Assembly (NCBI GenBank): GCA_041749275.1
Contig: JBGTBQ010000377.1
Span: 1-12,757 of the forward strand
Reading direction: 5' to 3'
Length of the DNA: 12,757 nucleotides
From: JBGTBQ01 sp041749275
Lineage (GTDB): Bacteria > Acidobacteriota > Blastocatellia > Pyrinomonadales > Pyrinomonadaceae
Shown: piece after piece, positions 1-7,674 of the stretch
Numbering within the stretch: position 1 is the first letter of the stretch
How the letters are laid out: the number at the start of each line of letters is the position of its first letter
Notes under the pieces: model-generated
The model's database searches: none
Told to the model about the DNA's origin: nothing
What the model saw: only the letters and a program-made list of their open reading frames with translations
Made by a program: the position numbers and the translations under genes

Positions 1-1
1 G

Positions 2-1486
2 CGTGTCGCCGGGCCGGCGCCGGGGCCGACTTACGCGATGGCTGCCGACTTCAACGGCGACCGGCGGCCCGACCCCGTGCTCGTCGGCGCGGGCGGGATG
101 ACGATCATGCTCTCGAAGGCCGACGGCGGCTTCGACTCCACGACGGCGCCAGCCATTCCCGGCGCGGAATCCAAGACGACCGCCGCCGCCGCCGGCGACT
201 TCAACGCTGACGGCCATGCCGATTTGACGTTGGCGAACGCCATCACCAGCAATGTCGTCGTGCTGCTCGGCGACGGGAAAGGCGGGTTCGCGCCGCCCGT
301 GAGCTACGGCGTCGGCTACAGCCCTTCGGGCATCGTCGTCGCGGACTTCAACGCGGACGGCAAGACCGACCTCGCCGTCTCGAACGCCTCCTCGCGCGAC
401 GTATCGCTCCTGCTGGGAAATGGGCGTGGCGGGTTCGGCAAAGCGGCGCGCTTCGGCGTGGGCGCGCAACCCGCCGCGCTCGTCGCGGGCGACTTCAACC
501 GCGACGGACGCGCCGACCTTGCGACGCTCAACCCTCGGCAGTTGAGCATCTCCGTGCTCTTCAGCGATGCGCGTGGGCGTCTCGGCGCGCCCGTCACCCT
601 CGCCGGTGCGCGCACCGCACGCTCCATCATTGCCGCCGACCTCGACGGCGATGGACGCATAGACCTCGCAACCGCGAACGACACGGGCCACAGCATCTCG
701 GTCTACATGGGCGAGGCGCGTGGGCGTTTCGCCGCGCCCAAAAGTTACCCTACGGGCGAGCGCCCCTTCTGGCTCGTTGCGGGCGACTTCGACCGCGACG
801 GCCACGTTGACATAGCGACGGCCAACCACAGGTCGGGCAGCGTCTCCGTACTGCGCGGCGACGCACGCGGCGGCTTCGCGCCGGCCCGCGACTATGCAGC
901 GGGGCCGACGCCCACCTCGGTCATCGTCGGCGACTTCGACAATGACCGACGCGACGACCTGCTCGTGACCAACTACGGCCCAAACTATTTCTCCGTCCTT
1001 GCGGGGGACGGGCGAGGCGGCTTCTCCGGCGCGCGTAACTACGCGACCGGCGCGCAGCCTTACTCGGTCGCGTCCGCTGATTTCAACGGCGACCGGATAG
1101 GCGATCTGGCCGTTGCCAACTCCGCCTCCGGCGACGTGTCCGTCTTCCTCGGCGGCTCCGGCGGCGAACTCACTTCGCTGCCGCGAGTCGCGGCGGGCAA
1201 AACTTTGCGCGGCATCGCGGCGGGAGATTTCGACGGCGACGGGCGTGCGGACTTGGCGACGGTTGACTCAAGCTCCGGCGAGGTGGTGATCCTGCTGAAC
1301 GAAAGCATGGGAGGTTCCATGGCGGCTGACGGTGCTGCTCGAAGGCGAAGCACAACCCGTCGGGACTTTCAGCCTCGTTTATGGCGCGCCGTCGCGTTTG
1401 AGAAAGCGCCGGTAACGAGTTTGCCGTCCGCGAATCGAAGAGGAGTACTCTTCCCTTTCGCATCCGTCATCCGCGAATATTTTTGA
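2..1486 (+). CDS. FG-GAP/VCBS repeat beta-propeller protein, 5' end missing
   Basis: The reading frame is open from the first full codon and already inside a repeat, so the gene begins left of the window; the ATG at 38 is internal to a repeat. The visible part holds nine copies of a roughly 49-residue unit with a calcium-loop core of the type D-F-N-x-D-G-x-x-D-L (for example DFNADGHADL, DFNADGKTDL, DFDGDGRADL), each followed by a strand ending in V-x-V-L/F-L-G and a G-x-G-G-F turn. Such FG-GAP/VCBS repeats build integrin-alpha-like beta-propellers, normally outside the cytoplasm, that bind calcium and ligands or act as large surface proteins. The ligand cannot be told. The last full repeat ends near base 1305 (VVILLNES). 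The remaining 60 or so residues are Arg-rich and unlike the repeats, and may be an out-of-frame tail (see findings). No anchor or sorting domain is seen at the C-terminus. Confidence 0.9.
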   Translation, partial: RVAGPAPGPTYAMAADFNGDRRPDPVLVGAGGMTIMLSKADGGFDSTTAPAIPGAESKTTAAAAGDFNADGHADLTLANAITSNVVVLLGDGKGGFAPPVSYGVGYSPSGIVVADFNADGKTDLAVSNASSRDVSLLLGNGRGGFGKAARFGVGAQPAALVAGDFNRDGRADLATLNPRQLSISVLFSDARGRLGAPVTLAGARTARSIIAADLDGDGRIDLATANDTGHSISVYMGEARGRFAAPKSYPTGERPFWLVAGDFDRDGHVDIATANHRSGSVSVLRGDARGGFAPARDYAAGPTPTSVIVGDFDNDRRDDLLVTNYGPNYFSVLAGDGRGGFSGARNYATGAQPYSVASADFNGDRIGDLAVANSASGDVSVFLGGSGGELTSLPRVAAGKTLRGIAAGDFDGDGRADLATVDSSSGEVVILLNESMGGSMAADGAARRRSTTRRDFQPRLWRAVAFEKAPVTSLPSANRRGVLFPFASVIREYF

Positions 1487-1487
1487 G

Positions 1488-1532
1488 CGCCAAAGACGAG
1501 ACCTCACCCTTGCCGGTTGGCGTCGTTTGGCG
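1488..1532 (+). terminator. Imperfect hairpin just after the FG-GAP gene
   Basis: CGCCAAAGACG (1488-1498) pairs with CGTCGTTTGGCG (1521-1532): seven plus four base pairs with a one-base bulge and a 22-base loop. It begins two bases after the stop codon, where a transcript end would be expected. There is no T-run after it, so intrinsic termination is only a guess. Confidence 0.3.
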
Positions 1533-1816
1533 TACTATGCAGAACACATTCATCCAAAGAGCAGGATAGTCCGACACTCTTTCGGAAGACTGTTTTCTCT
1601 TATCCCGATGCACCTAACGAGACGGGCACAGCGCGGGCCTTGCCTGTCGGCACCAACTTACCTCGAGCGTTTGACTCTAACTTGTCAGTCCGTTGAGCGC
1701 GCCGCGCTCGACCCCATGTTTCGACGCTTCGGGCCGCGCTAGACTCTCGCCCGGCGCCTCCACAGTTTTTGCGTGGTTGCCGAAGCGACCTACTTAACCT
1801 AACGGGAGAATTTTTG
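1533..1816 (+). promoter_or_regulatory. Gene-free stretch ahead of the lamin-tail gene
   Basis: This spacer must hold the promoter of the 1817 gene. TTGACT at 1671-1676 and TAGACT at 1740-1745 resemble -35 and -10 boxes, but they are too far apart to pair with each other and neither has a good partner at 16-18 bases. A 71-codon frame opens here from a TTG at 1527, but it has no ribosome site and no recognisable composition. A GGGAG ribosome site lies at 1804-1808. Confidence 0.3.
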
Positions 1817-4801
1817 ATGAAGAAAACAAAGCCCACTGCCCGGCCTCTCTCATTGTCGGCCCGGCAACGCACGATTGTGCTGAAAGAAAAATTCGCCACG
1901 GCACTGATTCGTGGGTTGAGCCTTGGGGTCAGCCTGTTGCTGATCCTTCAATGCTTCGTCCCCCAGACAGCAGCCACGGCGCAGACCCGCAAAACGTCGG
2001 GTAAGAAAGCGCAGAGCAAGAAAGCTGTAGACAAGGAAGCCAAGGAAAAGGAAGACAAGGAAGAGAAGTCGGAAAAAAGCCAATCGTCCGGCGCGCGGCA
2101 GCCGGGGTGGGTAATTGTGCCGAATCGCCGGGCCAACACGACGCCCGCGGCGCCGGAAACGCCCGAACTCGCCCAGCCGTCGAAGGATAAGACGGCGGGC
2201 GGCCCGCCCTCCACGCAGCAGCCGTTGCGACGGATCGAGCCGGAGAACCGCCTGCTCACCGTCCTGCCGCCCGTTGATATGAGCGCGCTCAGTAAAGAGA
2301 AGGCTCTCGCGCCCGCGCAAAGCAACGGTTCCGTCGAGATTAAGGCCATCCACCCGCCGCAGGATCGTCCGACCGTAGAGAAATCCGGGGTGCGGATCAC
2401 CAGAACCCTCGAAGGCATACGGAATACGTCCACGGTGAAGAGAAAGCCGCAGGATCAGTCGGGAGATTCACCGACGCCGCTCTCGCCCATCCCGACCATC
2501 CCGTCCCCATCAGTGACCCGCACCTTCAAGTCTGACAATCTGACCTTAGGCTCGATCCCGCCCGACACGATGGGCGCGGTCGGCCCGAACCACGTCGTCA
2601 CGACGACGAACGAGAAAGTGGTTATCCACGACCGCAACGGCGTCGTCCTGAGCACCGTCACGCTCAACGCCTTCTGGGCCGTCATGCCCAACGGGTTGCC
2701 CAACCCGTCCACCTTCGACCCCAAGATTCTCTACGACCGCTTCAACGACCGTTTCATCTTCTGCGTGACGGCGAACTCCTTTGACCCCACCTCGGCCACG
2801 CTCGTCGCCACGTCGCAGACCGGCGACCCTTTGGGGATGTGGAACCGCTACGCCATTGACGCCGACGCGACCGCCACGGCGATGGGCGGCGCGTGGGCCG
2901 ACTATCCTTCCATCGGGTTCAACAAGAACTGGATCGTCATCTCGATCAACCGCTTCGGCTTCGGCAACGTGAGCGGCTACCGCGGGCCTTCGATCTACGT
3001 CATCAACAAGACGACGGCCTACGCCGGCACGCTCGGCACAGTCTCGGTCTTCGAGGACAGCTTCCAGACCGGCTGCCTCAACCTCCCGGCGGCCCAGCAG
3101 AACGGCGCCCTCGGCTGCGGCTTCACCTACGTCCCGGCCATCACCGAGGACAACACGACCGACCCGGAATACATCACCGAGGACTGGGACTCGACCTCCG
3201 GCCAACTCCGCATGACGCAGGTCACGGGGCCGCAGGCGGCGCCTGTCCTGACGGTCGGCTACCAGTTCCCGCAGTCGCCCTACTCGTGGCGCTTCAACTC
3301 CACGCTCATCGCCGGCTCCGGCGGCTACGTTCCGCAACGGCAGCAGAACGTCTACCTGCCTTCGGGCAGCCGGCCCACCGCCAACGACTCGCGCATCCAG
3401 AACGCCGTCTTACGCAACGGCTCGTTCTGGACGACGCACACCGTGATGCTCGCGCGCACGCAGACGGCGGCGGGCACGTCGGTCGGCGGAACGGCCAACC
3501 CGGACATCCGCAGCGCAGTCCAGTGGTGGCAGATCAACCCGACCACCGTCAACGCCGCGGCGGGGACGCTGCCCATCCAGCGCAACATCATCGCCGACCC
3601 GCGCGCCGACAACTGCCACAACGGCGCGGGGGGCAACCGCACCGGGTGCGCCACGGCCAATCAACGCGGCGACTTCTATACCTTCCCGACTATCAGCGTG
3701 AACGCGGGCAACGACGTGCTCATCGGCTACTCGCGCTTCTCGCCCTTCACGCTGCCGAAGGCCGCCTACTCGTTCCGCGCCGCAAGTGACCCGGCCAACA
3801 CGATGCGCGACTCGATGGTCTTCCGAGAGGGGCAGGGCACCTACAACATCGGAGCGGGCAGCCCCTTCAACATCCGTTGGGGTGACTATAGCCAGACGAT
3901 GGTTGACCCCGTCAACGACACCGACTTCTGGACCATACAGGAGTACGCGCTCGACCAGCGGGAAATCTTCGGCCCCGGCGGCTTCGCCGGTCTCTGGTCA
4001 ACGTGGTGGGCCTTGATTAGGCCGTCCTCGTCCTCTGGGACTTACAACTTCGGCAGTACGCTCATCATCAGCGAGATGCGAATGAGCGGCCCCAACGGCC
4101 CGCGCGATGAGTTCGTCGAGCTGTACAACCCCGGGGACACGCCCGTCACGGTCTTCACCACGGACAGCTCGGACGGCTGGACGCTGGCCTACAGCAACTC
4201 CGCCGGCACGATCACCGTGCTGGCGACCATCCCCAACGGGACGGTGATTCCGGCGAAGGGCTACTACCTCATCACCAACGAGGTGCGCGCCACCGGCCTC
4301 GCGCCTTACAGCATGAGCAACGCCCCGACCGGCAACCCCGTCCGCACCGCCGACAGCGACGCCATGTGGACGCCCGACAACGCCGACAACGGCGGCTTCG
4401 CTCTCTTCCGCACGGCCACCCAGTCGAACTTCATCGAAGGGACGCGGCTCGATGCGGTCGGGTTCGCGGCGCTTCCCGCCGGCTCGCTCTACCGCGAGGG
4501 CGCGGGTCTCCCAAACTGCACCGGCTCGCCCTCCGCGGGACAGCAGGTCAGTTTCGTCCGCAAGGGCAGTCCCGCCGCGCCGCAGGACACGGGCGCGAAC
4601 GAGAACGACTTCAACTACGTCAGCTCGACCGGAGCCTCGACGCAGACCTGTCAGCCCTTGTCGCCCGGCACGCCGACGCCGTGCAACCTCGACGCCCCTC
4701 CGGGCGGGGCCGGTTGCACGGGGCCGCCGGTCATGATGACACGTCTGCGCGCGGGCGCTGACCCCTCGCGGCAAACGGTGGCGCGCCTGCGCCAGAAGTA
4801 G
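1817..4801 (+). CDS. Secreted protein with C-terminal lamin-tail domain (994 aa)
   Basis: The ATG at 1817 is chosen because GGGAG (1804-1808) lies 8 bases upstream and the protein then begins with MKKTK and an export signal. The signal has a long basic n-region (residues 1-32), a hydrophobic core (33-49) and an Ala-rich cleavage area near 52-56. Residues 58-88 are a Lys/Glu-rich low-complexity stretch, followed by a Pro-rich linker to about 235. Residues about 240-735 are a large beta-rich region starting with SIPPDTMGAVGPNHVV, with strands around YDRFNDRFIF and WADYPSIGFN; I know no named family for it. Residues about 749-932, starting LIISEMRM and containing DEFVELYNPGD, match the lamin-tail (LTD) domain, found in many secreted bacterial proteins and nucleases. 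I see no nuclease motif, transmembrane anchor or sorting tail. It is probably periplasmic or extracellular, perhaps binding a surface or DNA, but the role is unknown. It looks like a single-gene unit between the hairpins at 1488 and 4848. Confidence 0.88.
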   Translation: MKKTKPTARPLSLSARQRTIVLKEKFATALIRGLSLGVSLLLILQCFVPQTAATAQTRKTSGKKAQSKKAVDKEAKEKEDKEEKSEKSQSSGARQPGWVIVPNRRANTTPAAPETPELAQPSKDKTAGGPPSTQQPLRRIEPENRLLTVLPPVDMSALSKEKALAPAQSNGSVEIKAIHPPQDRPTVEKSGVRITRTLEGIRNTSTVKRKPQDQSGDSPTPLSPIPTIPSPSVTRTFKSDNLTLGSIPPDTMGAVGPNHVVTTTNEKVVIHDRNGVVLSTVTLNAFWAVMPNGLPNPSTFDPKILYDRFNDRFIFCVTANSFDPTSATLVATSQTGDPLGMWNRYAIDADATATAMGGAWADYPSIGFNKNWIVISINRFGFGNVSGYRGPSIYVINKTTAYAGTLGTVSVFEDSFQTGCLNLPAAQQNGALGCGFTYVPAITEDNTTDPEYITEDWDSTSGQLRMTQVTGPQAAPVLTVGYQFPQSPYSWRFNSTLIAGSGGYVPQRQQNVYLPSGSRPTANDSRIQNAVLRNGSFWTTHTVMLARTQTAAGTSVGGTANPDIRSAVQWWQINPTTVNAAAGTLPIQRNIIADPRADNCHNGAGGNRTGCATANQRGDFYTFPTISVNAGNDVLIGYSRFSPFTLPKAAYSFRAASDPANTMRDSMVFREGQGTYNIGAGSPFNIRWGDYSQTMVDPVNDTDFWTIQEYALDQREIFGPGGFAGLWSTWWALIRPSSSSGTYNFGSTLIISEMRMSGPNGPRDEFVELYNPGDTPVTVFTTDSSDGWTLAYSNSAGTITVLATIPNGTVIPAKGYYLITNEVRATGLAPYSMSNAPTGNPVRTADSDAMWTPDNADNGGFALFRTATQSNFIEGTRLDAVGFAALPAGSLYREGAGLPNCTGSPSAGQQVSFVRKGSPAAPQDTGANENDFNYVSSTGASTQTCQPLSPGTPTPCNLDAPPGGAGCTGPPVMMTRLRAGADPSRQTVARLRQK

Positions 4802-4847
4802 CCCGCGCCCTTCCCGGCCCCGCGGATGCATGGCCGGCGCCTGCTGA

Positions 4848-4888
4848 TTGAAAGGCGAGGGGTGGAAGTTTCGCCCTTCGCCTTTCAA
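4848..4888 (+). terminator. Strong 15-bp hairpin after the lamin-tail gene
   Basis: TTGAAAGGCGA (4848-4858) pairs perfectly with TCGCCTTTCAA (4878-4888). The stem continues inward through one G-T pair and three G-C pairs (4859-4862 with 4874-4877), leaving an 11-base loop. It lies 46 bases after the stop codon and ends five bases before the next promoter's -35 box. There is no T-run, so it may act as a transcript-end barrier or as a Rho-dependent/3'-protective structure. Confidence 0.55.
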
Positions 4889-4893
4889 CATTC

Positions 4894-4922
4894 TTGACAG
4901 TCGCGCGGCGCGCGTGTTACAC
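4894..4922 (+). promoter_or_regulatory. Promoter of the RsbW-like gene
   Basis: A perfect TTGACA -35 box (4894-4899) is followed after 17 bases by TTACAC (4917-4922), within TGTTACACC. The TTG of this -35 box is also the most upstream in-frame start codon of the next gene. Using it would place the start codon on the promoter, so the true start lies further down. The leader would be about 70 bases. Confidence 0.6.
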
Positions 4923-5001
4923 CGTGCAGGCTTCCGTTAATTTTCCAAGTGTTCGACCGAGGCGGCGCGGGTGGCCCGGTGAATGCACCGATCTTCAAAC
5001 C

Positions 5002-5415
5002 GTGACCGAAGAGACGACCGAGTTGACGTTCCCGAGTCGCATTGACTCGATTGCGGAGGCGGCTTCAGCCGCCGCTGAGGTCGCCCGGCGCGCCGACTTT
5101 CCGGAAGAGGCGCTCTTCGGCATTGACATGGCGGTGCGCGAGGCGGTGACGAACGCCGTCCTGCACGGCAACCGTCAGGATGAAGCGAAGGCGGTCGAGG
5201 TCGGCTTCCAGAATTCCGCCGCCGGGCTGGTCATCACCGTCCGCGACCGAGGCGAGGGATTCGACCCCGCCGAGGTTGCCGACCCGACCGACCCGCAAAA
5301 CATCCTCAAGGCTTCCGGACGCGGCATCCTCTTCATGCGTACCTTCATGGACGACGTGAGATGGGAACGCCACCCGCAAGGCGGCATGGTGGTGCGGATG
5401 GCGAAGAGGAAATAG
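5002..5415 (+). CDS. Anti-sigma-factor-type serine kinase, RsbW/SpoIIAB-like (137 aa)
   Basis: This is a small GHKL-fold ATPase of the RsbW/SpoIIAB group. Such proteins bind a sigma factor, or another target, and phosphorylate a STAS-domain antagonist on serine. Numbered from the GTG at 5002, the N-box is AVREAVTNAVLHGN with E47, N51, H55 and N57. The G1 box is RDRGEGFDP (D82, G84, G86) and the G2 glycines are in SGRGI (about 106-109). The length of 137 residues is normal for the family. The frame is open back to 4894, but the first 36 codons overlap the promoter and are Arg-rich and unlike the family. The GTG at 5002 has no clear ribosome site, and GTG 4924 remains possible. An ATG at 4983 lies in another frame and stops after 20 codons. 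The STAS partner follows 147 bases downstream. No sigma factor is nearby, so the target is unknown. Confidence 0.9.
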   Translation: MTEETTELTFPSRIDSIAEAASAAAEVARRADFPEEALFGIDMAVREAVTNAVLHGNRQDEAKAVEVGFQNSAAGLVITVRDRGEGFDPAEVADPTDPQNILKASGRGILFMRTFMDDVRWERHPQGGMVVRMAKRK

Positions 5416-5540
5416 CTATTAGCTGTTAGCTATTAGCTGTTAGCTTCAATCATTTTCGAGCGTAGCGTTTTCCACCGGGACGAAATCGGTAGTAAAGAAG
5501 AAAAGAATGGCTAATAGCTAACAGCTAATAGCTAACAGCT
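5413..5540. repeat. Inverted tandem heptamer repeat A (TAGCTAT/TAGCTGT)
   Basis: From 5413 the heptamers TAGCTAT, TAGCTGT, TAGCTAT, TAGCTGT and a decayed fifth copy run to 5447; the first contains the stop codon of the RsbW-like gene. The reverse complement returns at 5509-5540. Bases 5421-5445 and 5516-5540 are a perfect 25-bp inverted repeat with 70 bases between. The right arm ends just before the ribosome site (AAGGAGA, 5547-5553) of the STAS gene. A hairpin here would separate the two coding regions on a shared transcript. Confidence 0.85.
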
Positions 5541-5562
5541 CATTTCAAGGAGACTTCCCACA

Positions 5563-5910
5563 ATGGCAGAACTGAATATCCGTGAGCGTCAGGCAGGAGA
5601 CGTGACGATCCTCGACATGGACGGCAAGATCACTATCGGTGAGGGCAGCGTCGCCGTCCGGAGCGCCATCCGTCGCTTGATCGAAGAGGGCAAGAAGAAA
5701 ATTTTGCTCAACGTGGCCGGCGTCGGCTACGTGGATTCGAGCGGCATCGGCGAACTCGTCTCCAGCTACACCACCATCCAACGCGAGGGCGGTCAGTTGA
5801 AGCTCATCAATCTGACTCAGAAGATCGAAGACCTGCTCGGCATCACCAAGCTCCTGACCGTCTTCGACACCTACGACAAAGAGGATGAGGCTCTCAACAG
5901 CTTCAAGTAA
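5563..5910 (+). CDS. STAS-domain anti-sigma factor antagonist, RsbV/SpoIIAA-like (115 aa)
   Basis: The whole protein is one STAS domain of usual length. The hallmark is VDSSGIGELV at residues 57-66. In RsbV and SpoIIAA the serine after the Asp is the one phosphorylated by the cognate kinase, here S59, with D58, S60 and G61 around it. The N-terminal strands carry DVTILDMDGKITIG, and the C-terminal part has QLKLINLTQKIEDLL, both typical of the fold. In the unphosphorylated state such a protein binds the RsbW-type kinase and frees its target. Start: ATG at 5563 with AAGGAGA (5547-5553) nine bases upstream. It most likely shares a transcript with the upstream kinase, but the heptamer hairpin and its own strong ribosome site suggest it can be made in a different amount. 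The phosphatase that would reset it is not in the window. Confidence 0.93.
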   Translation: MAELNIRERQAGDVTILDMDGKITIGEGSVAVRSAIRRLIEEGKKKILLNVAGVGYVDSSGIGELVSSYTTIQREGGQLKLINLTQKIEDLLGITKLLTVFDTYDKEDEALNSFK

Positions 5911-5911
5911 T

Positions 5912-5966
5912 TGACGAGTGATGAGTGATGAGATAAACGCTTTTTCCCAACACTCATCACTCGTCA
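5912..5966. repeat. Inverted tandem heptamer repeat B (GAGTGAT)
   Basis: Heptamers GAGTGAT, GAGTGAT and a partial copy occupy 5916-5932. Bases 5912-5927 (TGACGAGTGATGAGTG) pair perfectly over 16 bp with 5951-5966, leaving a 23-base loop. It starts two bases after the STAS stop codon. No T-run follows the right arm, so it is not a clear intrinsic terminator, although it sits where one would be expected. Confidence 0.8.
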
Positions 5967-6068
5967 CTCTTTGATGCCGCTGTCTGCTCACGGCTGATGT
6001 CCTGCCGGAGCGGACAGCGCTCGCTTTCTCAGTGGGAGACTTCAGCATCAACACACATACGAAAGACA

Positions 6069-6074
6069 TATAAT
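6069..6074 (+). promoter_or_regulatory. -10 box TATAAT of the protease operon
   Basis: A perfect TATAAT lies about 150 bases ahead of the protease ATG. No good -35 box is seen at the usual distance (CATCAA at 6046-6051), so the promoter may need an activator or another contact. The rest of the spacer between the STAS gene and this box (5967-6068) shows nothing recognisable. Confidence 0.45.
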
Positions 6075-6080
6075 CTGGTG

Positions 6081-6115
6081 TGGGTGCCCGACACTTACTG
6101 AGAAGCAGTCACCCA
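6081..6115 (+). promoter_or_regulatory. Nested stem at the start of the protease mRNA leader
   Basis: TGGGTG (6081-6086) pairs with CACCCA (6110-6115) and encloses a second stem, ACTG (6097-6100) with CAGT (6106-6109). It falls at the expected transcription start of the TATAAT promoter. The rest of the leader, to 6213, holds no gene that I can support. It matches no riboswitch class that I know; it may stabilise the transcript. Confidence 0.35.
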
Positions 6116-6225
6116 ATATATCTAACGAACGCGAAGCAGCAGGGATGTGATGCATACAGAGTGTGCAGACCAACTTGGCAACCTCCCTTGCCCAACAAAC
6201 CTCACAGCCCCGTAAAGGAGTCCTC

Positions 6226-7407
6226 ATGGGTGCTTACAGCGATTACCTCAACCGTAACTTCTCATTTGAGCAACTGACCGCCGAGCGTAAGAAACAGCTA
6301 CGTCGCATTTCTCAACTTCGTGGTGGGCGGGATGTATTGGTTTATGCGGCTGACCTCGGTAATCCTCAGAAAAGCAACGCGCCAATAATGCTCGGCTATG
6401 CCGACCTGTTACCTATTAGCGACCAATTATCCAACCTGAACGGCGATCAGATAGACCTTATACTGGAAACCCCTGGCGGCTCCGGCGAGGTCGCCGAGGA
6501 CTTAGTGCGCCTCCTTCATGGCAAATATAAACATGTCGCAGTGATGGTGCCCGGCTACGCCAAGAGCGCAGGCACAATCATAGCAATGGCAGGTGATGAA
6601 ATTTTAATGGAACCGGCCTCAGCATTGGGGCCGATTGACGCACAGATATTCTGGCAGGGCAAAGTATTTTCAGCCGACGCGCTTATCGAAGGTTTCGAGA
6701 AAATAAAGGAAGAGGTGACGAAAAGTAATACCCTGAATAAGGCGTACATTCCTATCCTGCAAAGTATTTCACCCGGTGAGTTGCAGAGCGCCCAGAATGC
6801 GCTCAACTTCGCTAAGGTGCTTGTGACTGAGTGGTTGACTAACTTCAAGTTTAAAGACTGGGACACCCATTCCAGCACGGGCAAGCCTGTTACCAATGAG
6901 GAGAGACGAGCGAGGGCAGAAGAGATTGCCGGAAAACTCTGTGACCATCGGCGGTGGCTCACGCACGGACGTTCTTTAAAGATATCCGACTTGGAAGAGA
7001 TGAAGCTCCGCATTACAGACTATTCCGGAAACGCCGACCTTGCGGACGCGATCCGCCGTTATCACACGCTGATTCAGATGACATTTCAGACGAACATTTA
7101 TAAGGTCATCGAAACCGTTGATTCTCAGATTTACCGCTTTATCGCCCAGCAGATAGGACCCCCCTCACCGCAGAACGTCAATGCCCCGGCGGAGGCAGCT
7201 ATGGCGGAGTTTGCGATAGACTGCCCCAACTGCCACGCTGTCTCAAACATCCAAGCAAACCTCGGCGCGCCACAGCCAATTCAGCCGGGAAGGATTCCTT
7301 TCCCAGCTAATAATAAGCTACCATGTCCTAGCTGCGGGACGGTTATTGATTTATCCGATGCCCGCCGTCAGCTAGAGGCTCAAGCAAGAAAGCCGATCAT
7401 TGCCTAA
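6226..7407 (+). CDS. SDH family Clp-fold serine protease with C-terminal zinc ribbon (393 aa)
   Basis: The fold is that of the SDH/SppA-like branch of the ClpP-crotonase superfamily. Residues about 75-140 hold the core: IDLILETPGGSGEVAEDL (76-93), then VPGYAKSAGTIIAMAGDEI (108-126) with likely nucleophile S114, then PASALGPIDAQI (130-141). The other catalytic residues are not certain from sequence. A mostly helical region follows (150-310). The C-terminus carries two CxxC pairs, CPNC (333-336) and CPSC (367-370), as in a zinc ribbon. No signal peptide or membrane segment is seen, so it should be cytoplasmic. The ATG at 6226 is chosen over upstream in-frame codons because AAAGGAG (6214-6220) lies five bases ahead. 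Codon choice and base content differ from the neighbours: many A/T-ending codons and sampled lines at 37-57% G+C, suggesting transfer. A small gene follows 10 bases after the stop. Its substrate is unknown. Confidence 0.88.
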   Translation: MGAYSDYLNRNFSFEQLTAERKKQLRRISQLRGGRDVLVYAADLGNPQKSNAPIMLGYADLLPISDQLSNLNGDQIDLILETPGGSGEVAEDLVRLLHGKYKHVAVMVPGYAKSAGTIIAMAGDEILMEPASALGPIDAQIFWQGKVFSADALIEGFEKIKEEVTKSNTLNKAYIPILQSISPGELQSAQNALNFAKVLVTEWLTNFKFKDWDTHSSTGKPVTNEERRARAEEIAGKLCDHRRWLTHGRSLKISDLEEMKLRITDYSGNADLADAIRRYHTLIQMTFQTNIYKVIETVDSQIYRFIAQQIGPPSPQNVNAPAEAAMAEFAIDCPNCHAVSNIQANLGAPQPIQPGRIPFPANNKLPCPSCGTVIDLSDARRQLEAQARKPIIA

Positions 7408-7417
7408 GGAGACTCTA

Positions 7418-7612
7418 ATGAGTACCGTAAGCCCTCCCGAATTTGAGATCGTCTTCAAGAAATTGAGGGAAGCCATCGCAGAGGAAGACATCCACGAAGA
7501 GCCAACCCAAACCTTCGAAACGATACAGGCGGAATCGGAAGAAATCGCCGAACTCCGTCGGATCATCATGGAGACAACTCAACCGCAACCTTTCTTCTTT
7601 ACGGGTACGTGA
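7418..7612 (+). CDS. Small acidic protein encoded after the SDH protease (64 aa)
   Basis: I do not recognise a family. The ATG at 7418 has a perfect AAGGAGA (7406-7412) overlapping the protease stop codon, so the two are translated from one message. The protein has 13 Glu/Asp against 5 Lys/Arg. Residues 8-25 and 34-52 look helical and charged, and the tail is hydrophobic, QPQPFFFTGT. It has no cysteine, signal or membrane segment. The strong ribosome site, tight spacing and the terminator right after it argue that it is real. It could be a partner, adaptor, inhibitor or substrate of the protease; this is inference from position only. Its composition matches the low-GC protease gene rather than the rest of the window. 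Confidence 0.72.
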   Translation: MSTVSPPEFEIVFKKLREAIAEEDIHEEPTQTFETIQAESEEIAELRRIIMETTQPQPFFFTGT

Positions 7613-7641
7613 CAAGCAATCCCAAAAGTAACCCCTTTAGC

Positions 7642-7674
7642 AAACGCCCTGCCACTAATCACGGCAGGGCGTTT
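7642..7674 (+). terminator. Intrinsic terminator of the protease operon
   Basis: AAACGCCCTGCC (7642-7653) and GGCAGGGCGTTT (7663-7674) form a perfect 12-bp stem with a 9-base loop, running into TTTTAATC. It lies 29 bases after the small gene and is the only textbook Rho-independent terminator in the window. Confidence 0.9.

Noticed and set aside
1527..1742. 71-codon frame in the spacer before the lamin-tail gene
   Set aside because: TTG start, no ribosome site, no recognisable composition; the region is needed for the promoter of the next gene.
3998..4891. Minus-strand open frame (297 codons) opposite the lamin-tail domain
   Set aside because: Arg-rich, repetitive composition and fully antisense to a recognisable domain; also crosses the 4848-4888 hairpin.
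5967..6225. Riboswitch in the leader of the protease operon
   Set aside because: There is a small nested stem at 6081-6115, but the leader does not match any riboswitch class I know.
6080..6277. 65-codon frame overlapping the protease start
   Set aside because: It lies in the leader and overlaps the real protease start in another frame, with no ribosome site.
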